Below are positions 52,584 through 61,426 of a stretch of 64,000 nucleotides of DNA, piece after piece. This DNA comes from Streptomyces flavidovirens DSM 40150 (GTDB lineage: Bacteria; Actinomycetota; Actinomycetes; Streptomycetales; Streptomycetaceae). The position numbers were made by a program, and so were the translations under genes. Numbering within the stretch: the stretch's first letter is position 1; every line of letters begins with the position of its first letter. The stretch lies in the NCBI RefSeq assembly GCF_000429085.1, contig NZ_AUBE01000020.1, positions 1-64,000 of the forward strand, written 5' to 3'. Below the pieces are notes generated by a model. It had not been told where the DNA came from and made no database searches. It worked only from the letters and a program-made list of their open reading frames with translations.

Positions 52584-54704
52584 TCAGGCGTCGATGCGCG
52601 AGCGGTCCAGCGTGGCCGCCGAGCTGGTGATGAATTCCTTGCGGGGCGCCACCTCGTTGCCCATGAGGAGGTCGAAAACCTGCTCGGAGGATTCCAGGTC
52701 GCCGATGTTGATGCGGCGCAGCGTGCGGTGGCGCGGGTCCATCGTGGTCTCCGCCAGCTGGTCCGCGTCCATCTCGCCGAGGCCCTTGTAGCGCTGGATG
52801 GAGTCCTTGTAGCGCACGTTCTTGCGCTGGTACTCCAGCAGCGTCTGCCGCAGCTCGCTGTCCGAGTAGGTATAGACGTACTTGTCCTGGCCCTTCTTGG
52901 GCTGGACGAGCTCGATCCGGTGCAGCGGCGGTACGGCGGCGAAGACGCGTCCCGCCTCCACCATCGGCCGCATGTAGCGCTGGAAGAGCGTCAGCAGCAG
53001 GCAGCGGATGTGCGCGCCGTCGACATCGGCGTCCACGAGGAGCACGATCTTGCCGTAGCGAGCGGCGTCGAGGTCGAAGGTCCGGCCGGACCCCGCTCCT
53101 ATGACCTGGATGATCGCGCCGCACTCGGCGTTCTTGAGCATGTCCGACACGGACGACTTCTGGACGTTGAGGATCTTGCCGCGGATGGGCAGCAGCGCCT
53201 GGAATTCGGAGTTCCGGGCGAGCTTGGCCGTACCGAGCGCGGAGTCTCCCTCGACGATGAAGAGCTCGCTGCGCTCCACATCGTCGCTGCGGCAGTCGGC
53301 GAGCTTGGCCGGCAGCGAGGAGGACTCCAGCGCGGTCTTGCGGCGCTGAGCCTCCTTGTGCTGGCGGGCCGCGATGCGCGTCCGCGCGGCGGCGACGATC
53401 TTCTCCATGACGGAGCGCGCCTGCTGCTTTGCGTCGCGCTTGGTGGAGGTCAGGAAGGTCTTGAGCTCCTTGGCGACGACATTGCCGACGATCCGCGCGG
53501 CCGCCGACGTACCGAGCACTTCCTTCGTCTGGCCCTCGAACTGCGGCTCCGCCAGTCGCACCGTGACGACCGCGGTGAGGCCTTCCATGGCGTCGTCCTT
53601 GACGACGTCGTCCTCGGCGACGCGCAGCAGCTTGGCCGAGCGCAGCGCTTCGTTGACGGTCTTGGTGAGGGACCGCTCGAAGCCGGAGATGTGGGTGCCG
53701 CCCTTGGGGGTGGCGATGATGTTGACGAAGGACCGGACCGTGGTGTCGTACCCCGTGCCCCAGCGCAGCGCGATGTCCACGCCCAGCTCGCGGGTGACCT
53801 CGGTGGCCGTCATGTGCCCGCGGTCGTCGAGGACCGGCACGGTCTCCTTGAAGGTGCCCTGTCCGCTCAGCCGCAGGACGTCGCAGACGGCCTTGTCCTG
53901 CGCGAGGTACTCGCAGAATTCGCTGATGCCGCCGTCGAAGCGGAAGACCTCCTCCGTCTTGCCCTCGCCGCCCAGGGCGCGCTCGTCGCGTACGACGATG
54001 GTCAGGCCGGGCACCAGGAAGGCCGTCTGGCGGGCGCGCTGGTACAGCGTCTCCAGGTTGAGCTTGGCGTCCTTGAGGAAGATCTGGTGGTCGGCCCAGT
54101 AGCGCACGCGCGTGCCGGTGCGCGTCTTGGGGACCCGCTTGCCCTTGCGCAGCCCGTTCGCCGGGTCGAAGGGGGCATCGGGGCCGGATTCGGTGAACAT
54201 GCCGGGGACGCCGCGCCGGAAGCTGATGGCGTGCGTCGCGCTGTTGCGGTCGACCTCGACGTCCAGGCGGGCGGAGAGGGCGTTGACGACGGAGGCGCCG
54301 ACGCCGTGCAGGCCGCCGGAGGCCGCGTACGAGCCGCCGCCGAACTTTCCGCCGGCGTGCAGCTTGGTCATCACGACCTCGACGCCGGACAGGCCTGTTT
54401 TGGGCTCGACGTCGACCGGGATGCCTCGGCCGTTGTCCCGGACCTCGACGGAGTCGTCGTCGTGGAGGATGACCTCGATGTGGTCGCAGTAACCGCCGAG
54501 GGCTTCGTCGACGGAGTTGTCGATGATCTCCCAGAGGCAGTGCATGAGACCGCGGCTGTCGGTGGACCCGATGTACATGCCGGGACGTTTGCGGACGGCC
54601 TCGAGCCCCTCGAGTACGAGGAGGTGCCGCGCGGTGTAGTTGGAGCCGTCACGGTCTGCACCGGTCAGAAGCGCAGTGGACGGCACGGACGTCTCGGCGG
54701 TCAC
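52584..54704 (-). CDS. parE: DNA topoisomerase IV subunit B
   Basis: The 706-residue ATPase subunit of topoisomerase IV. The GHKL domain reads VRKRPGMYIGSTDSRGLMHC, then EIIDNSVDEALGG, VRDNGRGIPVD and SGGLHGVGASVVNALS. The TOPRIM domain has LFIVEGDSALGTAK, the PIRGKILNVQKSS segment and LVDADVDGAHIRCLLL (DxD metal site), ending with QRYKGLGEMDADQLAETTMD. GyrB of actinobacteria is similar; absence of gyrA next door and pairing with the nearby parC support ParE. The GTG at 54704 follows GAGGAG. Confidence 0.92.
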   Translation of the reverse strand: MTAETSVPSTALLTGADRDGSNYTARHLLVLEGLEAVRKRPGMYIGSTDSRGLMHCLWEIIDNSVDEALGGYCDHIEVILHDDDSVEVRDNGRGIPVDVEPKTGLSGVEVVMTKLHAGGKFGGGSYAASGGLHGVGASVVNALSARLDVEVDRNSATHAISFRRGVPGMFTESGPDAPFDPANGLRKGKRVPKTRTGTRVRYWADHQIFLKDAKLNLETLYQRARQTAFLVPGLTIVVRDERALGGEGKTEEVFRFDGGISEFCEYLAQDKAVCDVLRLSGQGTFKETVPVLDDRGHMTATEVTRELGVDIALRWGTGYDTTVRSFVNIIATPKGGTHISGFERSLTKTVNEALRSAKLLRVAEDDVVKDDAMEGLTAVVTVRLAEPQFEGQTKEVLGTSAAARIVGNVVAKELKTFLTSTKRDAKQQARSVMEKIVAAARTRIAARQHKEAQRRKTALESSSLPAKLADCRSDDVERSELFIVEGDSALGTAKLARNSEFQALLPIRGKILNVQKSSVSDMLKNAECGAIIQVIGAGSGRTFDLDAARYGKIVLLVDADVDGAHIRCLLLTLFQRYMRPMVEAGRVFAAVPPLHRIELVQPKKGQDKYVYTYSDSELRQTLLEYQRKNVRYKDSIQRYKGLGEMDADQLAETTMDPRHRTLRRINIGDLESSEQVFDLLMGNEVAPRKEFITSSAATLDRSRIDA

Positions 54705-55135
54705 GCGGTTCGCTCCTCGCTGAATTTCAAATGTGTCCCGATGGGGTACGGGCCCGGCGTGGGTCGCCGGTCAGAGGGTACCGAGGCCTGGTAGAGCCGA
54801 TGTAACGCCACCCTCAGGAAAACTCATGCTAGTCCAGAGTCGCATGCGCGTTCGATCCCTCGATGGGGTGACGTGGACATCACGTTCCCTTCTAGGCATG
54901 AACCATTTAGGCTCCGGGCACGTCCTCATGAACAACCGGCAGCCAGCCGGGAGGGCAAATATCCAATAATCGACGCGAAACCGTAGAGCGACGCAATACG
55001 GCTCCTTCGCCGCTAACCGGCAGCAGACAGCCACCTCGGAAGATTTTTCAAGGAAAAGCCACGAGCGGGAACGTTTTCGGCCTGGTTGGATGTTGACCCT
55101 GGTACGACAGCTCGTCGAGCTAGAGAAGAGGCGAC
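54705..55135. other. 431-bp divergent region between parE and DUF7455
   Basis: No gene is supported. It holds an ACGTG-5-CACGT inverted repeat near 54882 and a TTGACC box near 55092 that could be the -35 of the DUF7455 promoter. A 47-codon frame ending near 54969 (starting MLVQSRMRVR) has no ribosome binding site. Confidence 0.45.
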
Positions 55136-55366
55136 GTGACTACTGTTCTGACCCCCGCGAGCCCCCTGACGGCCGCTGACCGATGCGACCGATGCGGCGC
55201 CCAGGCCTACCTGCGCGTTGTCCTGGCCAGCGGCGGCGAACTGCTCTTTTGCGCCCACCACGGACGCAAGTTCGAGCCGGAACTCAAGAAGATCGCCGCT
55301 GAAATACAGGACGAGACCGACCGGCTGACCCCCGTGCCGCCGTCCCCGGAAGACGAGGAACGCTGA
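55136..55366 (+). CDS. DUF7455 small zinc-ribbon-like protein
   Basis: A 76-residue protein starting MTTVLTPASPLTAADRCDRC. It has CXXC (DRCDRCGAQ) and a later FCAHHGRKF, together a likely zinc site, then an acidic helical tail (LKKIAAEIQDETDRL). This is the actinobacterial DUF7455 family, regularly found between parE and hrdB, of unknown function. The GTG at 55136 follows GAAGAGG. A hairpin follows. Confidence 0.82.
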   Translation: MTTVLTPASPLTAADRCDRCGAQAYLRVVLASGGELLFCAHHGRKFEPELKKIAAEIQDETDRLTPVPPSPEDEER

Positions 55367-55394
55367 CACCTCCTCGCGACCCCGACGAGCCAAG

Positions 55395-55413
55395 GGCCGG
55401 TCCCGGACCGGCC
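55395..55413. terminator. hairpin between convergent DUF7455 and protease genes
   Basis: GGCCGGTCC and GGACCGGCC form a 9-bp stem with a one-base centre. Confidence 0.5.
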
Positions 55414-55474
55414 GACGGGCGGTCTCCCCGGCCAAGCTGGGAAGGCCGCCCGTACTCGTACGCTGCAAGCGTAA

Positions 55475-56305
55475 TCAGTTTCTTTCGGCCCATGTTTCAG
55501 GGGCCGCGGAGAGGCGTGCGTACACGCCGGGATTCTTAGCCTGACCGCAGCCGCTCCCCCAGGAGACGAGCCCGATCAGCCTGCCGTCGGCCACCAGCGG
55601 CCCGCCGCTGTCTCCCTGGCAGGCGTCGTGACCGCCGTTCTCGTCCCCGGCGCACAGCATGCTGTCCGCGCGGTACGTGCCGCCCGCGTGCCCCGGATAA
55701 GCGCGCTCACAGGCGCTGTCGGGCAACACCTTCACCGCCGCGGCCCGCAGCTCATCGGCGTACGAGCCGGCGCCGGTGGTATCGCCCCAGCCATAGACGA
55801 CCGCGCCCGTCCCAGCGGTGTAGGCCGCGTGGCCCGGCCCCGCCGCCTTGATGGTGTCGGCCGCGGGGAGCGGGCTCGACAGCGTCAGCAGCGCGAAGTC
55901 CCCCGCGTTGGTCTTGGTGTCGTACGCCGGGTTCAGCTTGACGTCACTCACCGCGATTTCCCGGCCACCCGCGCCCTTCAGTTCACTGCGGCCCGCGATG
56001 ACTTCCAGGTCGCGCACCTGCCCGAGCGGTACGCCCAGCACCTCAGAACTCACGCAGTGTGCCGCCGTCAGCACCTTGGCCGGTGCCACCAGCACTCCCC
56101 CGCAGAATTGCCCCGCTCGCGTACCTCCGAACCGGTCACGGCTCGACAGGGCCACCACCCACGGCGACTGCGAGATCTGTACCGGCTGGCCCCCGACGAC
56201 GACACCGTCCGGGGTGGTGGTCCCTCCTGAGGCCTGTGGCGCCGCAACGGCCATGGCCGTCAGGGCCAGCGCCCCTGTCAGTGATCCGGCAAAAGAGCGA
56301 CGCAT
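55475..56305 (-). CDS. secreted trypsin-like serine protease (S1)
   Basis: A 276-residue exported protease. The signal peptide (RRSFAGSLTGALALTAMAVA, to about residue 27) is followed by a short propeptide and the mature start VVGGQPVQISQSPWVVAL. The catalytic triad is complete: histidine in LTAAHCVS, aspartate in NAGDFALLTL, serine in CQGDSGGPLV. The S1 pocket residue before the serine loop (HDACQGDSGG) is Asp, indicating cleavage after Arg or Lys. Six cysteines can form three disulfides. Streptomyces trypsin-like enzymes act in extracellular protein use and mycelial turnover. It is transcribed towards hrdB's own direction but separated by the hrdB terminator. Confidence 0.9.
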   Translation of the reverse strand: MRRSFAGSLTGALALTAMAVAAPQASGGTTTPDGVVVGGQPVQISQSPWVVALSSRDRFGGTRAGQFCGGVLVAPAKVLTAAHCVSSEVLGVPLGQVRDLEVIAGRSELKGAGGREIAVSDVKLNPAYDTKTNAGDFALLTLSSPLPAADTIKAAGPGHAAYTAGTGAVVYGWGDTTGAGSYADELRAAAVKVLPDSACERAYPGHAGGTYRADSMLCAGDENGGHDACQGDSGGPLVADGRLIGLVSWGSGCGQAKNPGVYARLSAAPETWAERN

Positions 56306-56390
56306 GCGGCCTCCTGGCTCGGTCGTGCAATGGCACTCCCAGCCTCAGCCGGACACCTGCGCGCCGCACCCGCGAAAGGCGGCGAAAGAC

Positions 56391-56430
56391 CGGGGGCCCG
56401 GAGCCTCGTACGTGAGACTCCGGGCCCCCG
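56391..56430 (-). terminator. terminator of hrdB
   Basis: A perfect 13-bp stem (56391-56403 with 56418-56430) about 30 bases after the hrdB stop on the minus strand. Confidence 0.85.
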
Positions 56431-56458
56431 GCCCGAACGGCGAACGACGGGGTATGCC

Positions 56459-58036
56459 CTAGTCGAGGTAGTCGCGCAGGACCTGCGAGCGCGACGGGTG
56501 GCGCAGCTTCGACATGGTCTTCGACTCGATCTGACGGATGCGCTCACGCGTCACGCCGTAGACCTTGCCGATCTCGTCCAGCGTCTTCGGCTGGCCGTCC
56601 GTGAGACCGAACCGCATGGACACGACACCCGCCTCGCGCTCGGACAGGGTGTCGAGCACCGAGTGCAGTTGCTCCTGCAGGAGGGTGAAGGAGACCGCGT
56701 CGGCCGGGACGACCGCCTCGGAGTCCTCGATGAGGTCACCGAACTCGCTGTCGCCGTCCTCGCCGAGCGGGGTGTGCAGCGAGATGGGCTCGCGGCCGTA
56801 TTTCTGGACCTCGATGACCTTCTCGGGGGTCATGTCGAGTTCCTTGGCCAGCTCCTCCGGGGTGGGCTCGCGGCCCAGGTCCTGCAGCATCTGACGCTGG
56901 ACACGGGCCAGCTTGTTGATAACCTCGACCATGTGCACCGGGATACGGATGGTGCGGGCCTGGTCGGCCATCGCGCGGGTGATCGCCTGCCGGATCCACC
57001 AGGTGGCGTACGTCGAGAACTTGTAGCCCTTGGTGTAGTCGAACTTCTCCACCGCGCGGATCAGACCCAGGTTGCCCTCCTGGATCAGGTCCAGGAAGAG
57101 CATGCCGCGGCCGGTGTAGCGCTTGGCCAGCGAGACCACCAGGCGAAGGTTGGCCTCCAGCAGGTGGTTCTTGGCCCGGCGGCCGTCCTCGGCGATGATC
57201 TCCAGCTCGCGCTTGAGCTTCGGCGCCAGCTTGTCGCTGTTGGCCAGCTTGTCCTCGGCGAACAGGCCCGCCTCGATGCGCTTGGCGAGCTCCACCTCCT
57301 GCTCGGCGTTGAGGAGCGGAACCTTGCCGATCTGCTTGAGGTAGTCCTTGACGGGGTCGGCGGTGGCGCCGGCGACGGCGACCTGCTGCGCGGGCGCGTC
57401 GTCCTCGTCCTCGTCGGAGAGAACGAAGCCCTTCTCCCCGCCCTCTTCCTCTTCGTCGGCGCCCGGCTTGACCGGGGTCTCCTCGGTGGAGTCCTCAGCG
57501 TCGGCGGCCTCGTCGGCGTCCTTCTTGGCGGAGGTCTTCTTCGCGGCCGTCTTCTTGGCCGGGGTCTTCTTCGCAGCGGTCTTCTTGGCTGCCGTCTTCT
57601 TGGCGGCGGCCTTCTTCGCCGGCTCGGGGGCGACGACATCGTCGTCGGCCACGGCTTCCACGGTTTCCGATGCCGGAGCGGCAGTGGCGGCGGCAGTGGC
57701 AGTGGCCGTCCTGTCCGGGGCCGGCTGGGCGCCGTTGGCCGCGACGGACTTCGTGGCGGTGCGCTTGGCCGGGCTCTTCGCTGCGACGCTCTTGCGGGGG
57801 CGCTTGGGCGACTCCGCGGCAGTGACCATCAGCGTCACACCCTCTTCCTCGAGGATCTGGTTGAGGCTGCGCAGAACGTTCTTCCACTGGGCCGCCGGAA
57901 TCTGGTCGGCCAAGAATGCCTGGCGCACGTCATCGCCCGCGATCTGCCCATCAGCCTTTCCCCGCTCGATGAGCGCCATCACAGACTCGGACTCGGCGAT
58001 CTCCGGCGGGAGCGTACGGGATGTGCTGGCCGACAC
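56459..58036 (-). CDS. hrdB: principal RNA polymerase sigma factor HrdB
   Basis: The essential housekeeping sigma factor (sigma-70 group 1), 525 residues. The (V)[15 protein letters not shown] start matches Streptomyces HrdB and has GAGAGG upstream; an ATG-type extension to 58105 is less likely. Region 1.1-like sequence is followed by a Lys/Ala-rich tract ([14 protein letters not shown] repeats, about residues 150-185), an acidic stretch, region 1.2 ([20 protein letters not shown]), region 2.4 ([17 protein letters not shown]-like, here [20 protein letters not shown]), region 3 and region 4.2 ([20 protein letters not shown]). All promoter-contacting regions are intact. whiH lies upstream as expected. 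Confidence 0.96.
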   Translation of the reverse strand: MSASTSRTLPPEIAESESVMALIERGKADGQIAGDDVRQAFLADQIPAAQWKNVLRSLNQILEEEGVTLMVTAAESPKRPRKSVAAKSPAKRTATKSVAANGAQPAPDRTATATAAATAAPASETVEAVADDDVVAPEPAKKAAAKKTAAKKTAAKKTPAKKTAAKKTSAKKDADEAADAEDSTEETPVKPGADEEEEGGEKGFVLSDEDEDDAPAQQVAVAGATADPVKDYLKQIGKVPLLNAEQEVELAKRIEAGLFAEDKLANSDKLAPKLKRELEIIAEDGRRAKNHLLEANLRLVVSLAKRYTGRGMLFLDLIQEGNLGLIRAVEKFDYTKGYKFSTYATWWIRQAITRAMADQARTIRIPVHMVEVINKLARVQRQMLQDLGREPTPEELAKELDMTPEKVIEVQKYGREPISLHTPLGEDGDSEFGDLIEDSEAVVPADAVSFTLLQEQLHSVLDTLSEREAGVVSMRFGLTDGQPKTLDEIGKVYGVTRERIRQIESKTMSKLRHPSRSQVLRDYLD

Positions 58037-58413
58037 GAACAACCTCTCGGAACGATGGAAACGGCTTCCGGCCTCGCCCTGAGTACGGGCCACGACCGAC
58101 GACATCGGCTGGGGATGTACCGACGGCGCAGGTTGAACCTCGGACTGGTTACAGCGCCATGTTCGACGGCTGTATTCCCTCTTCGGCTGTCACCTCTTAG
58201 GTCATCGCACAGTCCCGCGGAGTGTTACGCCCAATCTGCGTGGCCCGAGTCACACCCCGTACGAAATGAGGAGGAAAAGAAGGGACATCGGCTCGCGAGC
58301 GGCTCACAATCGTGTCGCCGGACCCCCATGGGATCCGGCGACACGAGGTTCGTCAGCGCAGTCGGGCCGCAAGGCACACACCCCGGCCGTCGTCCGTGGT
58401 CCGTATTCCGCGG
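58037..58413. other. hrdB upstream region
   Basis: Contains the hrdB promoter(s) on the minus strand, not identified with confidence, and the whiH terminator at 58311-58345. An open frame continuing upstream of the hrdB start to 58105 is probably untranslated leader. Confidence 0.5.
58311..58345 (-). terminator. terminator of whiH
   Basis: CGTGTCGCCGGA (58311-58322) pairs perfectly with 58334-58345, and inner CCC/GGG pairs extend the stem. It lies about 70 bases after the whiH stop. Confidence 0.8.
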
Positions 58414-59301
58414 TCAGTGCTCGCGCGGCGCCGGCACCACACGCTCCACTTCCGGGTGAACGGTGAGCAGTTGGCGCATGGCGGTTTCGGCGGCCATCGC
58501 GTCGCCCGTGGCGAGCGCGTCGACGGTGCGGGAGTGGTGGACGAGAGCCGCCTCGGTGGGGCGGTCACATCCGGTGACAGGGCCGCCGGACACCTGGAGG
58601 GCGGCGGAGACGATGCCGGAGAGGTGTTCGAGCATGCGGTTGCCCGCGAGCTGGATGAGCAGGGAGTGGAACTCGGAGTCGGCGCGGGAGAACGTCAGGG
58701 AGTCGCCCTGAGTGAGGGCGTGGCCCATGATCTCGACCATGTCGCCGAGTCGCTGCTGGAGGTCTTCGCGGCCGTGACCGGCCGCGAGGCGGGCGGCGAG
58801 CGGCTCGATCATCCACCGCAGTTCACTCAGTTCGCGACGCTGGTCGTCGCGCTGCGGACCGAAGGCCCGCCACTCGATGATGTCGGGATCGAGCAGGTTC
58901 CAGTCGCTGACGGGGCGGACCCGGGTGCCGACGTTGGGGCGGGCGCTGACCAGGCCCTTCGCCTCGAGCACGCGTAGGGATTCACGTACGACGGTACGGG
59001 AGACCTCGAAGCGCTGGCCGATCTCCTCGGGGACGAGCGGACGGTCGGCACCGAGGTCGCCGGAGACGATCATCTGGCCGAGCTGCTGGACGAGTTGGCC
59101 GTGGAGCCCGCGGCCCCGGCTGCCCGCCGAGCGGCGGCCCATCCGACCCAGGTCCGTGTCGGCCCCGTCCCAGGAGGGCACGCCGACGCGATCGGCGCCC
59201 GGCGCCTCTGCGTAGGGGTAGCGGTCGAGTTCACCCGGCCCGGCGAGGCCGGAATCGGCGGGGCGGGAGGCGGTCATCATGGTGTGCGCAAGGGTACTCA
59301 C
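58414..59301 (-). CDS. whiH: WhiH sporulation regulator (GntR/FadR family)
   Basis: A 295-residue GntR-family protein with a 70-residue N-terminal extension, a winged helix (HGQLVQQLGQMIVSGDLGAD; IGQRFEVSRTVVRESLRVLE; NVGTRVRP) and an FCD ligand domain (DIIEWRAFGPQRDDQRREL; MIEPLAARLAAGH; FHSLLIQLAGNRMLEHLSGI). WhiH is needed for septation in aerial hyphae and lies directly upstream of hrdB in Streptomyces; the order here is the same. The GTG at 59301 follows AAAGGATCC. The gene is expected to be under the sporulation sigma factor WhiG; a WhiG-like -10 is seen upstream. Confidence 0.88.
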   Translation of the reverse strand: MSTLAHTMMTASRPADSGLAGPGELDRYPYAEAPGADRVGVPSWDGADTDLGRMGRRSAGSRGRGLHGQLVQQLGQMIVSGDLGADRPLVPEEIGQRFEVSRTVVRESLRVLEAKGLVSARPNVGTRVRPVSDWNLLDPDIIEWRAFGPQRDDQRRELSELRWMIEPLAARLAAGHGREDLQQRLGDMVEIMGHALTQGDSLTFSRADSEFHSLLIQLAGNRMLEHLSGIVSAALQVSGGPVTGCDRPTEAALVHHSRTVDALATGDAMAAETAMRQLLTVHPEVERVVPAPREH

Positions 59302-59393
59302 GGATCCTTTGTCGGCGGGACTCCCGCACCCCTTGAGGTCTTTGGTGAAAAGCACACGAAAGGGTGATCGTCGCCCGCCCTGCAATTGACGAC

Positions 59394-59401
59394 TTATCGG
59401 A
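59394..59401 (-). promoter_or_regulatory. candidate WhiG-type -10 box upstream of whiH
   Basis: TCCGATAA on the minus strand, 92 bases before the whiH start, matches GCCGATAA in seven of eight positions. No TAAA-type -35 is at the normal distance (GAAA is four bases too close), so the assignment is weak. Confidence 0.3.
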
Positions 59402-59461
59402 AAGAAACGGGCTTTCCCCAGGTAGCTGTGGCTGTGCGTCAGCCGTCACAGCCCGAGCCGA

Positions 59462-61216
59462 TCACCAATAGGTCCGGCGGCGAAGGCCAGTGAACAGATA
59501 TGCGCAAAGCAGGGCACACAGCGACAACATCAGTGCCGCACCGACCGGTTGGGCCGCGACTCTCATCGCAGCCACCAGCCACGGATCGATCTCGTACGGC
59601 CACTGCAGCCACGCCACCTCGCGCAGTCTGCCCGGAAGTCCGGCCACCGAACGCGCGGACGGGCCCGCGACGATTCGCTGCGCGAGCGGCACCACCAGAA
59701 CCGGTACGGCGAGTACCGCGGCCACTCCGGCGGCCGTGGCGCGGAAAACCGCCGCGCCGAGCAGCCCGGCCCAGGCGCAGCCGACGGTCAGGCCGGACCA
59801 ACTGGCAGCCATGGAGGCCCATTTGTCCGGTACGCGCAGCAGATCTTCGCCGTACACCAGTCTCAGTGCCTGGGCGTCGGCCACCGCCACGAGGAAGCCC
59901 AGCAGGAGCGCGGCGGCGGCCGAGACGGCCAGCTTGGCGAGGAGCAGTCCGACCCGGCGGGGGACCGTGCCGCGGGCCGTCGCGAGGGCCGGGTACCGGA
60001 ACTCCTCACCGAACGCGATGGCGCCGAGCAGTCCGGCGCCGAACGCGGCGGGCGGCAGGGGGAGGAGGCCGGGCCAGGCGGCGAGAAGGGCGGGCAGAGG
60101 GGCGCTGCCCTGGCGGGCCAGCAGTACGGAAATCGCCACGGAGGCGACCAGGACGGCGGTGGCGATCAGAAGGGTCGTCCTCGTACCGAGGAGGCGGTGC
60201 AGTTCGTAGCGCAGGGGGTGGAGCGGGCCGCGGGCCGGACGGAGGGGTGTCTGCGGCGGGACTGCTGTCCGGGCGCCGGTTTCGGCCCGTCCGGCGCCGC
60301 CGGAGGCGGTGGGGGCAGACTGCGGCTCCTGCGCGGGGACCGGTCCGGTGTCGAGGGTCTCGTCGGCGAGCCGGTGGATCAGGATGCCGTGCCGGAAGGC
60401 GGTTTCGCCGATCTGCGCGCAGTCGCTGCCGTAGACGGAGAGGCGTGTGCCGCCCTCGGTCACGACTTCGACGGAGCGCCGGGCGGCGCGGGCCTCGCGT
60501 GCGACTACGGCGCCGAGGCGGGCGGCGTGCGGCGTCCTGACGGCGACGCGGGGGCGGAGCCTGGTCCTGGCGAACTCGGCGACCGTCTGGTCCGCGACGA
60601 GGCGGCCACCCTCGATGGTGACGACCCGGTCGGCAGTGCGGGCCGCTTCCCTGGCGTCGCTCGTGGTGTACAGGACGGTGCCGCCCCGGGCGGCGTGGCC
60701 GCGCAGCAGCCCGAACAGCCAGCTGTTCTCGCGCGGCGACAGGCCCTTGGCGGGCTCGTCGAGGAGGAGTGTGTGCGGGTCCGCCAACAAGGCGGCGGCG
60801 AGGCCGAGTCGGCGGTCCATGCCGAGGGAGAGCGTGCTGAGGCGCTGGTCGGCGAGGGCGGCCAGGCCAACGAGGTCGAGCATGTCGTTCGCGCGCGCGG
60901 CGGGCACCCCGACCGCGGCGCAGAGCATGCGGAGCTGGCCGCGGGCGGTACGCGCGGGGTGGCCCGGCACATCACCCAGGAGCGCGCCGACCTCGCGGGC
61001 GGGGTGGGTGATCCGGTACAGGGGGCGGCCGCGGAAGTACGTGACACCGCGGCCGGGTGCGAGGTCGAGCATCAGCTTGAGCGCCGTGGTCTTGCCGGAT
61101 CCGGCCGCACCGAGGAGGGCCGTGACCTGCCCCGGCCGCGCCTCGAAGGTGAGGTCGTCGACAGCGGGCGGAAGACTTCGGCGGGGGGCGCTGGTGAGTC
61201 CGATGGCCTGGAGCAT
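59462..61216 (-). CDS. ABC transporter with fused ATPase and membrane domains
   Basis: A 584-residue protein. The N-terminal ATPase (about 1-300) has Walker A GAAGSGKTTALK, Walker B TLLLDEPAKGLSP, a degenerate signature LSTLSLGMDRRLGLAAALL (LSLGM instead of LSGGQ) and an altered H-loop (YTTSDAREA, serine-aspartate in place of histidine-aspartate). An Ala/Pro/Gly-rich linker joins about six membrane helices (about 350-580) of the ABC-2 type. Such fusions in actinobacteria are of unknown substrate. The ATG at 61216 follows GAGAGAAG. It lies upstream of whiH on the same strand. Confidence 0.8.
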   Translation of the reverse strand: MLQAIGLTSAPRRSLPPAVDDLTFEARPGQVTALLGAAGSGKTTALKLMLDLAPGRGVTYFRGRPLYRITHPAREVGALLGDVPGHPARTARGQLRMLCAAVGVPAARANDMLDLVGLAALADQRLSTLSLGMDRRLGLAAALLADPHTLLLDEPAKGLSPRENSWLFGLLRGHAARGGTVLYTTSDAREAARTADRVVTIEGGRLVADQTVAEFARTRLRPRVAVRTPHAARLGAVVAREARAARRSVEVVTEGGTRLSVYGSDCAQIGETAFRHGILIHRLADETLDTGPVPAQEPQSAPTASGGAGRAETGARTAVPPQTPLRPARGPLHPLRYELHRLLGTRTTLLIATAVLVASVAISVLLARQGSAPLPALLAAWPGLLPLPPAAFGAGLLGAIAFGEEFRYPALATARGTVPRRVGLLLAKLAVSAAAALLLGFLVAVADAQALRLVYGEDLLRVPDKWASMAASWSGLTVGCAWAGLLGAAVFRATAAGVAAVLAVPVLVVPLAQRIVAGPSARSVAGLPGRLREVAWLQWPYEIDPWLVAAMRVAAQPVGAALMLSLCALLCAYLFTGLRRRTYW

Positions 61217-61291
61217 CGCTTCTCTCGCGGAAGGGGGAGACCGCTCGGCGGCAGGGCGGTACCGCAGCAAGATAACGCGACATATCCGACT

Positions 61292-61305
61292 TTTGGTGCA
61301 CCGAA
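61292..61305. promoter_or_regulatory. near-palindrome around GGTGCACC upstream of the ABC fusion
   Basis: TTTGGTGCACCGAA is palindromic except for one pair and lies 76 bases upstream of the ABC gene start. Candidate operator; the protein is unknown. Confidence 0.35.
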
Positions 61306-61426
61306 GGCGTGCGGGTGTCAGAGCCCTGAGTCACAGGCCTGAGTCAACTCGCGTCGGACCCGTGTCGGACTTCGGTCTGGGATCTCGGTCTCGGCTCGGT
61401 GTCGGAACTCGTCTCGGCGCTCTGCG

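Noticed and set aside
54828-54971. Small plus-strand gene (MLVQSRMRVR...) upstream of DUF7455
   Set aside because: No Shine-Dalgarno sequence, unusual composition for the genome, and overlapping the parE promoter region.
58106-58205. SigR-type promoter for hrdB (GGAAT box)
   Set aside because: A GGAAT is present on the minus strand but no GTT follows at 18-19 bases.
56330-58459. Plus-strand open frame of about 710 codons opposite hrdB
   Set aside because: Mirrors hrdB codons (its GGLLGRGLL runs are antisense to the Lys/Ala tract); not a gene.
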